Below, piece by piece: positions 36,501-48,500 of a stretch of DNA of 64,000 nucleotides. Each line of letters opens with the position of its first letter. The stretch's first letter is position 1. Both the position numbers and the translations under genes were made by a program. Where the stretch lies: the NCBI GenBank assembly GCA_004794655.1, contig SMMW01000555.1:7039001-7103000 (forward strand). Reading direction: 5' to 3'. This stretch comes from Marisa cornuarietis (lineage: Eukaryota; Mollusca; Gastropoda; Architaenioglossa; Ampullariidae). The notes beneath the pieces were generated by a model. It was not told the DNA's origin. It did not search any database and was given only the letters and a program-made list of their open reading frames with translations.

Positions 36501-39500
36501 TTCTCATCAGCCTTCTAAACCAGTGGTTTTCAAACTTTTCCAGATGAGTACCACTTTCAAAAATTGGAATTGACTGAGTTCCACCTCCCAACCCTACATG
36601 CCACCCCCATAAAATCTATATACACATTCTTTTTTTTTCTTTTGGCGTATGGTGCTCGTGTACCACCCGTCATACCTTCGCATACCACAGTTTGAAAACC
36701 TCTGTTCTAAATCACCTACTGGGCAAGCTTCAAAGATCTCAAAATAATGCTGCTTTTATTCCCTAAAAGCCAACTATGCTACACTCCTCCTCCATGAACA
36801 ACAGTGGCTGCCAGTACAAGCTTGCATTGATTATGAGATTGCTGCTTTGTATACCAAAGTCTTCACAGCCTTGTATGCCTATCTGAGCTACTGACACCCT
36901 ACCACCCAAGTTGATTTCTTGATCTGCTAATACTGAACTCCTCTCTGTGCCACACATCAAATGAGAAATTCAGCATAGTAACGGAGTAGAGAGCTTAATA
37001 ACTCACCAACTAGAAATCGTTTACCAGTTTCCTGGATGCAAAAGATTTTGTTACAGAATAAAAGGAGTGGGTGAGTGACAAGTGAAAATAATCACTACCT
37101 GCAATGGAAACAGAGAAGATAAAATCTCTAGAAAAACTTCTTACACGTTTGGAATGCTGCCTGCAACTGTTTCAGATGAGTGTTGGCAGGAAGAGCTGAA
37201 GGGGGTAATCGCCAACACGCGGTGGCAACAATGGATGCAGGTCTTTCCAATTACAGAAGATATCGAGTTATGTCAGCTACCACCTCTGGCAGAAATTCAC
37301 ACTCATTTGGATTTCACAACATCACATAGAGGCCAGCTGACTGACATGCAAGAGGTAAGCTTTCTGTTGGGATGGGGAGAATGGGGTTGACGATTTTGGG
37401 TCTTTAGGTTTTGTTTTGGTTTTTTTGGGGAGTCTTACCAGAGAAAATGTGAGAGAGAGCAGAAGGTGTGGGTGTTTTCATCACTTTGCATGCAGTGAAC
37501 ATTATCTATTAAATCATACTTTCACATATAATGGTGATATTTCCATAACTGTTTTTTTTTTTTTCTTAAATGGCACTCATATATTATCCCAGATACAAAA
37601 TTCAAAATATTTTGTTTCAAGCTACCGGTATGCGCTGTAATCCAGAGAAGTATAGTGAAATACATAAAGTTCAGCTTGAAAATGAGGACAGTTCAATGAT
37701 GCAACAATATACCAATTTCATCTAACATATCACATTTCTATGTACCTAGCATAACTTGGTTTGTTTTGTTTTTTTTATCTTGGTTTCTTCCAGACTTTTG
37801 TGCGTATATGTGCACTACGACACTTTGGCTACTTCCTGTCAGAAATGGAGGGTTTTGATTTCACATATCAAGATGACCAAGCTATGTTCTTTGGGCCTAA
37901 AGGCCCAGAGGATGTGACTGAAGGGAATGAGAAGTTAGCCCAAGAGCGTATGGTAAGCCCATAACATTTGGTGTTGAATGTGGCAGGATTTTCATTTGTT
38001 TTGCTTCTCTCTTGTTACAGAAAATAGAACCATTAATATGGATGTCTTTGCGGGATACATCACTTTTTATTTGTGCGTATGCAGACAAATCAAAGTCCTA
38101 AATTTACATTTAACATTGAAAAGGAGTCACTGTGATTCCCTGGTGGCTTAAATTTTTATCCTTGAACAGTAAATTTCTGTAGTATTTCTGTAGTAATTGT
38201 CCTCTCTGTCATGGTAACTTTATCCCGGACATAATTTCTTATATCATTTCCCAATTTTGTCATAAAGTAAAATTCTGGTCAGCTTGGTTATTTGAAACAT
38301 GCTTCTCCCTCATAATAGAAGAAGATTCAAGTGCTCTAAGCACAGCGTCATGCTGCAAGTCATGGAGATCATGATCGAAAATGATAAATTCAAATTCTGA
38401 ACAGGACAGTAATATAAGTGTGTGGGAACAAAAAAAAAGAGAGAGAGGAAGAGATTACTTCATTTAAAACTGTAAGAGAGGTTACTCCATTTGAAATTGT
38501 AATTGCTGAAAAAGTTCAGACATGAGATGCCACTAATGTTGAAACATCACAAAGGGACTAGAAAACGTTAACTTTGCAGAGAATGAAAATAATATATCCC
38601 TGCCTGTGAGGTGTGTAAGATGTTTCCTGTATCCCCCTAATTATTTTCATAAGGCACAGCCGCCACAGTGTTCTTGACTTGAAGCCAGTTGCAAGGTAGG
38701 TTCTTGACACCACTGTTGGCAACAGCCAGTTGTTTTTCACACCTTCCTCAGGTGGCAAGCACCTTTCCAATCCAGATGGGATGTGTAATAGGTCACCACA
38801 GGCTTATGTGCTTTGCATAGTAAAAGTTTTACTCTTCAGAAACTGCATTTTTTTCCAAAAATACCTATCTGAGCTACTGACACCCTACCATTAATAGTTA
38901 ATTTTTCTGACGTGAGAGAGCTGCACATATTGTATTTAATTTTTATTTAATATACAAATATCTATTAAGCCACGAATGCTGTTGAGGGGGAAATATCTTT
39001 GGCGGCTTAGTCACCTGTTATTCACATCAAAGTCTGGGGGCTGAAAGATGAGGATGAAGGGTGTTACTATCAACTTTAACTTCTGTTTCGGTGTATGTCT
39101 TTTAATTTTCATGAACGGAACTTTTTAAACGGTCCTACCCCCCCCCCACACACACACACACACACACATATGACAACAGAACCTATGTTTGTTTTGTTTT
39201 TATTTGCAACTGCACTTTTAAATTTTTAACTGTGGGCTGAAATAATGAGTTTAATTTGAGTTAAGTAGAAAGATATTTTTAGGAGGGTGGAGGTTGTGTT
39301 TTGCAAGAGCACTCAGAAATTCCTGCCGTGTTCCGAACGGAGAGTCAAACAGTTGGAGCCCAGGCGCCCTCGGTTGCCGATTCAGATCAGACGTAATTAA
39401 CGTGCTCGGGCCTCCGTCGCGGCCACGTAAGCTGGCCGTGATTTACGTCCTGATAAATCCGTTCGACGGATATTTTTATCAACACTTCTCGTCACGAGGA

Positions 39501-42500
39501 GAGCTCGTGGTCGCGAGTGATTGCGCGAGGAAAGAAAAGCCATCTGTTGAGTTCCCAACCTCACCTCCCATGCTCACCTCACCCTCGCATTCCTACCCCC
39601 TCCCTCCCCGCCTGTCGGAACACTCTTCTCCTCAACCCGCCACCTCCACTCTCCACCCGATTAGAGGGTTTCGTATGTCGTCGAAGCCTCGATGGAGTGG
39701 GTTGGTCTGTAAATGACATTACCTCAAGGAGGGCCGGCAGGGCACTCGAGACAGGAGGGTAGGTGAAATGGGAGTGGAGATGGAGGGGGGTGTTGGGAGA
39801 TAGGAAGGGCGTGCCCATGAGAGATGATGGTTTGGGTCGCGGCTGACCCTTTCGAACAATTGGTCCACTGTCTGGGATTTCAGTTCTAGTCAGTTGATGA
39901 GGGATCCCCATGAGGAGGCGAGGTTGGGGAGTGTTGGGACGATAGGATAGATAGGATGAGCCGGGAACGGGGGAATGGGAGTATAGAGCAGGAAAGGTTG
40001 ATAGAGGGTCGTTCGACAGTCGTCGGTCGGAGCTGTCAGTCGGAACAGGTGCACTGGGACGTGCGGAGATGAAGAAAGCTGCGTGCCTAGCGTATGTGCG
40101 CACGCGCGTGCGTGTATCTGTGAGAGGGAAAGAGTGCGAAGCATTGGGCTAGTGTCGCTGGTAACGCGGGAAAGTTGTGATGGGGTGGGATAAGAAATAA
40201 CTGGCTGTTCATTCTTTAGGATGTAAGCGGACACCTCCCCGCTGTGTACATTCGCACCTTCAGCATTCCACGGAGGTTACACAATCCGCCACCGCGGAGT
40301 CCCAAGGGAGCTCACTCACGGCCACTGCTAGGAAGTGCTGTTGCGGGGGTGAGCTTTTGGCATGTGGTATTTGCGTTGCCTACCTTCCCGCCCCTCTTCA
40401 CCAAGAGGTGGAGAACGTGAGATCCAGCTTGAAATGCGATTAACTTTTTATTACTACTATTATTTTTAACTTTTAATCAGCTGCGGAGGAGGGGGTGACT
40501 GGCTGGCTACCAGGGGAGGAAAAAGACGGGTGTGTCGAGATTGTGCACTGTGCCAGCAAGGACCTCGTTGTCCAATTTCGCTGGCAGATGACCGCGTCGA
40601 TAGAGATTGATACACCTGATGGTCCTCCCCTCGGCTCGCCCAACCTCGGGGGGAAACCAACCCGTACCGTGCCTAATGAGGCGCGGGTATACGATGCGAC
40701 CCTTTTCACCCTTTGGGGTGAGCGGAGCAGCGAGGAGAGAAACCCTAGCAAGAGAGGTGGGGTGGGGGAGTGGTGAACTCCGTGGTACGAAACGGCGTGG
40801 GCAAGAGTGCTTTGGCGTGATAACGACCAACGGGCTGGGTGGTATCGGGGGAGGAGTGGGGCGAGGCAGGGTGGAGGTTAAGATCTGCCCGCACAGGTTG
40901 CCAGATGATAATAAGGGGTAGAGCCTGGTTCTGGGTGAGTGTGGGTCTCTGAACATCATAGGCCTGGCAGATACGATAATCGTCCTAGTATCATATTAGC
41001 AGAATCCGCCAACTGACTTTGAATAGAGGCGTGGCGGTTGGGGAGGCAAGGGAGTGAGGTGCCAATGGGGAAAGCTTCCATACCACCACCACCCGTCCGA
41101 GTGCGACAAGGCAGCTTGTTTATAACAGACGTGCAAATAGATGTCTTCCTCTCCGCTATTCTTCACCCGTCCACTCTTTTTTTTTTTCCTCAAGCTGAAA
41201 CATAGACTGCTGTGCTGTTTAGAGCGATCCGAAATCGGTATAAATAATGAGCCATCTTTTGTCTTGTGCTGCTCGTAGTAATCTGAAGCCAGTGTATAAT
41301 GAGCCCTGTCGGGTCGTTTCAGAGAGACGCGGACACCAGGCGCAATCAACTCATGAGGGACATGGCTCAGCTGCGGTTGCAGGTAAGTTACTTCCCTTTG
41401 CACGCTCCCTGTGTATGCGCTGGTGAAGAAAATTATTTTCCTTCTAGGACTGTTGTGGTAGTTGCGAATAACAAAATAAGACAAGGTAGCTGTTTGCCGC
41501 CACTTACGTTTGCGTACATAATTTTCTTATCAAAGTGCATCTTTTCCCGTAATGCGAGGTCAGCTTCACATGGTGATTGCTGGGAGGTTACACTTTGCTA
41601 CCAAGACAGTGAGGATAAAGTATTAAGTTAGATTGTGACATCTGGTTAAAGGGCTGGGCTAGCTCACTGTGGTTCGAACCTAACTGTTGGCTTCCCCTCA
41701 ACACCAGCAGATCAACAGCAACTTGCTGCTCTTTACACACTTTGTTCTACATTTGCTATACCCACTTTGCAGTTACATTGCGGTCATGACTGCAACAGTC
41801 AGAATACAACAGTGACTGCAGCATTTCCTCTTCTCTCGCAGTAAGAACTCTATCTAAAGATTTTAATGAGCCAGCTCACAGGAAGCCTGCCACTAGCCTG
41901 CATGCCTCCAAGACAATCTGTATAACAAGCTGTTAGTATTCAGACCTCACAGAAAATCAATACAAAGAAGCCTGCAACCGTTCTTGTTATTAGACTCTGC
42001 CATTCTGCGGCTGTCTCGGGATGCCCTTCAAGAGATCGCATTCTTCTCATAGCAGTGGAATCACTTGGCTCAATTATCAAGAGGCACGGTCAGCAAAGTG
42101 ATCGAACCATGATGCTTCAAGTGTGGAACGAAAGGGTGTTTGGAGCGCAGATGAATAGTCATCGTCACCATGTGTTTTTAATCTTTAAAAGTTTATGGTA
42201 TTTTTCTGGCACAAAGCCAAACAGCATTTGACAGCTGGCTATCGGCAGCTGCAGTTAAAGCAAATCTCACACACACACACACACACACCACTTACAAGAG
42301 ATAATACTTTCTCGAAACAGTACTTGATAATCTTCCTGAAGTGTTTGTCCTCAGAGGCAGCCTTTGCTGGTGGCAACCGGCCCAGTTCCCGCGCCGGCGG
42401 GGAGCCCCGCGATAGATTCTTGTGGTACGGTTTATAGCTTACACTTACGGCTCTCGGCCCCGCATATGATACTCGCCCAGGGCCCCTACTTAGGGGACTA

Positions 42501-45500
42501 CTAAGGTCGCCTCTGTTTGTCCTTCTAATTTGCAACGTCTAGGACCCAGCAAAGTCTCGAGAGGGTTACGCGTCATGCTTCATACTTGCGACTTCCACAA
42601 GATGTCGCTGAAAGCGAGATGATAACGTGCGTATGTCTCGAGATTTCCGAACCTCATCACGTCATCATGGTCGGATAATTTGTTTTTAATTATTTTACTT
42701 TTATTTTTTTATTTTTTTGTCTTTCCTCTTCACTGTCTGTGTGTTAGACTGTGTCTGATGCTGCTCATGTCGTTGTCATCAGGCCGAGGTGAGTCAGCTG
42801 GAAGGATGTTTGGAGTCGGCACAGCAGCCGCACTTCCCACCATACGTCATCGTGGATGCTGCATCGCTGTGCACGGCCCTCGGCTTGGTGCGGGAGCTGG
42901 CCCAGAGTTCCCGCTGCATCATCATCATCCCACTAGCAGGTGAGCGTGGCCTTGCCTTTCTGATCATCGTCATCATCATGATCCAGCTGGACGGATTGTG
43001 ACTGCTTTGCTGTTGACATTTTTATGTTAACGGTACAGTTGCTTGTGAGCGTTTAAAACGTGCTCTGTCATATACTGTCGGGAAAGCGTAAGGAATGGGA
43101 GAGTAGGGGTGGGGGGAAGACAGTAAGGACACGAGAACGGAGAAAAAGCGTAAATGGGTATGGAGAGCTCGAGAGTGTCTCCTGATCACTCACTTGCTCA
43201 CCTCACTGATCGTGGGTGAGGGCTCCCTCCACTTTCCTCTCCCTTCATGGTCCATCGTTTGGAGGGAAAAGGGACGTATGCTAATCAGTGCTGTTTTACC
43301 AGAATGTACAGCTTCTTTTATTGGCTAAAATGGCGCGCGCGCGCTCTCTCTCTCTCTCTCTCTCACACCCATCCCACGCAAACGAAAGATACTCAATGCG
43401 CCCAATTATTCTCCTCCTAACACTCCTTCCCCCATCCGTACCTAACCTCGTTTTGTCATCATTCTGTGGCGTGTTGTCATGCGCGCTGTCTGTCGTTTCC
43501 TTTCGGTCTTTGACCTTCGTAAACCCTCATTGCGTTCACTTCAACTGTAGGGGAGATAACTTACAAACCTCTCGACGCCTCTTGCCGTCGACACTTAAGA
43601 TCACATCGGGTTTGTTCTTTTAGCCGCTTGTGTTTTTCCGCGGCCACTCCTCCTGCTTCCTCTCTGTCCTTGTCCCGTGAGTTCCGCCACTGGGCATGTC
43701 ACACAATGCTCGATAGTGTTTTCAGCCGGACGTCTCCATCATCAGCACTTCCTACTGATTTCACTCCCGCCCTTGCAATCTTGCGTTGAACTGCCTATTG
43801 TCTCTTGATCCTGATTCATAACTCAATCTTTGTCGTCTTGCACGCCATTGGGCAGATAGATTGCTGCCATTTTTTTTATAAAGTATTTAACTCAATGGCT
43901 GGGCCTTGTTCTCTGGATGACGCACAATGTCACGAGATTCGACGGCCATAGAATGTTAAAAATACTTGTGGCTGTTGACTATGGTTTCTTGGTCCTGGCT
44001 TGGGTTCTAGGTCGTCTTGCAGACAATCCCATCAAGATGCTGACAAACGTAGTATCTCCTCCTCCCCCAGCTCGATAATCCCTACTTTAGTACGTGATTT
44101 TGTACATGTGTGCTGTTTTGTTATTTGTCTAAGGTGCAGCAGATATATAGGTTTGTGGACAACCTTTAGGTTGGTTTAGGCTGTGGAATGAGAGCGCGAA
44201 TGACTCTGTATGTTGTACGCCATTACACTGGTGTTCGTAACAATCAGTTGTCGAATGCACGTGACCTGGCCATGCCGGCTCAGACGGTGAACTCGGGGAG
44301 TGTGATGATGCCCCCCTCCACCCCTCTCAGCTTCTGCATTGCTTCCAGATGTATTACAATGGCGTTTCCGATGTTCATACGAGAGTGGCATTGGTGAGAA
44401 CTGGAGAAGAAAGCAGAGGAATGTGTGTAATAACAACTTCAGGAAGAAGAGCGTGTCAAGCTCCTTGTCTATTTTTATCCCTTTGGCGGTGGCAAGACAG
44501 GTGTTGGAAGTGTTTTTTGCTGTCAGGCAGCAAGTGACAGAGATGGAAAGGAGACTTAGCTGAGGTGTAAACTCTTGTCCTTTGTAAGCCAGGTTCCGTG
44601 TGAGGCGCGTGCCAAGACAAGAGTCGGGCTGTGTACAGATCCACGTAAACAACTCAGGACTGGTAGAGACAGTACATTAGTAATTTTCAAGTTGTGTCCA
44701 CGGTCCGGAGTACATTCGCCGTGTGATGGCTAGGATGAGGTGATGGATGGTTAATGAGGAACAGAGAGGGACATCACAGTTGTAGATGGATACGTCAGTC
44801 TTCCTGTCAGACGAAGGAATAAGAAGTAGATTGTCGCTTTATTTCCTCATAACTAATATCTCTCTCTCTTGTCTAAAGTTATATAGTGCAGTTCCATAGT
44901 TGTCATAAACATTTCCTGTACCCGGCATAACACAAAGCCCACTGACACTGTCTTTCGTCAAAGCTGTCGTTGATGGCCACCTCGACAAGTTCTTCATCCT
45001 AAGCTAACTTGTTACAACCAACGCCAAACATACGGGTGCCAACATACTGCTAGAGTGTTGCCAGTGTTTCCCAGATACTGCCAGCTTAGCAAGTGACGGC
45101 AGCCCAATCTTACGGTGCTGTGTGCGCCTCCCTTCCAATTCTGCCAGACCTCATCGCTGGACGCCAAACTCATACGTCGGTGTAAGGAATGACGGAAGTG
45201 AAAATTTCGCCACCTGTGCTGCCCCCCCAACATGACGGATCGCCCCGAACTGCGAGAGCGCCCAGCAGCCGGGGTGGTCGTCTGTCACTCTGGTGGCTGG
45301 GCAGCTGTGGTTTGTGATAAATGCCGACGACGTCTTCGCTTGACTAAAAACGAGTGCTGAAATGCTGCGAGTGTACATGCACGCACGCACACTAACACTG
45401 TCTCTCTCTTTTTTTCACACGCGCCGCGATATATCTTCATCTGCACAACCTCTCAACCTTGTATCCATGTGCGTCAGTTCCTGAACGGTTCCCGCTGAAA

Positions 45501-48500
45501 TTAAAATATTTCCTGATGACTAGGTCGTGTTTTGTCGCGCAGGAAACTGGCATCTTGGAAAAGCACCACTCTAGCAACTAAAATAAAACTATAATTCACA
45601 ACGATGACAGAGGATTTCTTCGTTTCCGCATGTTTTTTCTGCTCCTTTTTTAACTGCTTTGTCCATCTGTGTGTGTGTGTGTGACGAGGGACAGTGGTGT
45701 GTGCTTTGAAGGAAACCGGTAGTAAGACATTGCGATGTTTTCTTCCACTTAATGTATTTGCTGTGTTCAACAAAGCTAACAACAATTTTTTTTAACTTCA
45801 TATTTGCTTGTTTACTGACCATAACGTGCACAATCACCTTCATAGTCAAATCAGTGCAGCAGTTGAGGGAGCTGTTCAACAGATCAGGTATTGTGCATGT
45901 ATTGCGTTTACCATGACTCCACTTGTCAGCAAAATACAAGATGCTAGAATGGTAAAAAGTGTGTGAACCCCCTTTCATGTTCATCTTAGCAGTACCTACC
46001 TCTTTCGGTCATAAAGAATATTAACATTTGGCACACAGTAAACAGAAGTTTTTGATCACTTTTTCTTTAACAAGTAAAAGAACCTGCTTATCTCATCATC
46101 TAGTTTTTGTTAATGAACATCAGTTTATGTTTGTTGACTCCAATCGTGGTGCGTTAAGCTGTCACCCTGTCTTTGTTACCCAGCATCGTGTTGTGTTTGT
46201 TGACCACTATCTCCCTGCAGTCACAAGCCCACATCACCCTGTCTTTGTTACCCTCCATCATGTTGTGTTTGTTGACCACTATTTTCCTGCAGTCACAAGC
46301 CTAGATATCACCCTGTCTTTGTTACCCCATGTTGTGTTTGTTGACCACTGTATCTCTGCAGTCACAAGCCTGTCATTGTTTGGTTTTAAAATGAGTGATG
46401 TGGTTCAGCTGACCTGTTTGTTCATTTTTTTCTTTTTCTTTTTTAATTCGTCAGTGATTGATCAGCTTGATGTTCAGAAGAAAGAGAGCAGTGGGGCAAG
46501 GGAGGCTATTCGTTGGCTGGAGGCTGAATTCCGGCGTGGAAACAGGTACCAAACAACCTCCTCCTCATATATTTTATGTCTGTAGTACCAGCTGCAGTGG
46601 CAATGTTTGCTTGAGAGCATTGCCTCTAACATGGCATGCCCACATCTTGTAGTCTAAAAGCAAAGCATGGCATAGAGGTAAGTATCATGTCATCACCTCT
46701 CTCTCTCTCTCTGTTGTGTGTTGGGGCTGACAAGGGGCATCTGGTGAGAATTAACGCCTATCTCACCAAGTACTGAGATTAAGGAGAAAAGTGCCTTCCA
46801 TTACTCAGATGTCCAATTTACAGAGTTCATGACCATGGAGGATGCCATATTGTTTAGGAATTAGAGAAGATGGTTTGAGTACTAAAGGAAATTTAACTCT
46901 TTAAGTAAGTTTAATAAATGTTTATATGTGACAGGTAATCGGGGAATCACTTGGTCATATTGTGTGAGATGTGAACAAATTATTTTGAGTATGTGGCTAT
47001 TATAATTCAGTGATGTGGTCTGTGGATATCTTCTGTCCATATCTTCATACTGTGGTAATCATGATTCAGGTTTGAGGTTCATTTTACAGATACATTCGTG
47101 CTCAGAAAAGCAATGAGACTGTTAGTGCCAACAACCAACGCATCAGCAAAAAAAGACATCGGAATCTTTGGTAAGTCTGTTCCAGTGTTCGACTTTTAAT
47201 ACAATTTGTTAAGCAAAAGCTAAGAGACTGGAATAATGAAAAATATTAGATAATAACACATCATTAATACTCATGATGCTTTGCTAGTAACATGAATCTT
47301 CGTCCACTTGAAAGCATAATTCATGTAAATGTGAAACCTCTCATCATAAATTTGGAGTTTTACATTTCTCATATCAGAAGTGGCATTTTTACCTACTTGA
47401 TATATGAAAAGATGTGGAGGAGTATATTAAAGGAATTACGGATGTTAGATGTGTGTTCTTTTTTAAAAGTCGCATTTTCTTCTGTAAACCTTTATTTTCT
47501 TCTCTCTCTTTTTTTTTTCTTTTTTGTTGTTGTCCATAAATAGTTGGATGCCAAGTTTAGACAATCTTGATTGCAGACATTTTCTTCATATAAGGTGGTT
47601 ACTTTAAAGCTAATGAGTCTTGTGCTAACTTTAAACTGTAGAAATCATCAGACGATCCAGGCGTTTCTTTTTTCTTGGGAGAAGACGTGGTTGACGAGAG
47701 GGGTTGGTTGAGTTGGTATCCTCTTTTCCTCTTTCAGTGAGTGGTTTGTTTAACAAAGCGATACATACTTGATGCTCGTGCAGGTACATGATGGAGGTGT
47801 TAGGCTGTGGGCGTTACCTGGCTAGACAAAGCAGTCATTTTACCTCCGGGTCTGTGGTGGCCATCCTGACAGCACACTCCCTATTCGCTGACAACCCGCC
47901 AGGACCAGTTCAACATGTGCAGGCTGCCAGTCAGGAGGAAGGTAAGACTGAAGAAAGGTAAAGGTCGTCCCCTAACCTTTTTTAGGTCGTTGAAGTGAGC
48001 TGTCAGAAACCTCGCAGCCAGCTTTATGTGAGGGCGGTGCCCATCTCCTCTCCCTCGCTGGTTTACCTTCCCCAACCCTATGTGGAGTCAGGAACCCATT
48101 TAATGCAGCAGGGCTGACATGGTGGAAGTGAGCTGCACGACACGGGTATCGAACCGATGAGCCTCTAAGTTCAGACGCCTATGTTATAACCACTGGGCTA
48201 TCCGCTTCGAAGTATAGAACTGTAAATGTGATAAGGTAGTAGACGAGAATGTCAGTAAAATCTCCACCAGTATAAAGGAAAGGGAAATGAATTAAGGAAA
48301 TTATAATAATGATAAAACATTTTCCTGAGAGAGGAAACTGTATGACCTGTCCATGGAGGAAACGAAACTTGACTTGCTGCTGTAATACATACAATACATA
48401 TAACTGTCAGGGTGTGGGGGGAGTGTGCGTGCAAGGGAGTTGGAACGAGAGTAAGGTATAATGTGTTTCAGTTGTAAATATATGGTGTACCTCACAACCC

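Noticed and set aside
39294..41484. Several open frames on both strands
   Set aside because: They overlap each other in a GC-rich biased region, lack domains, and fall inside one SMG5 intron.
41640..41720. tRNA-like A and B box motifs (GGTTCGAACCTAA)
   Set aside because: Spacing is wrong for a tRNA and no cloverleaf forms.
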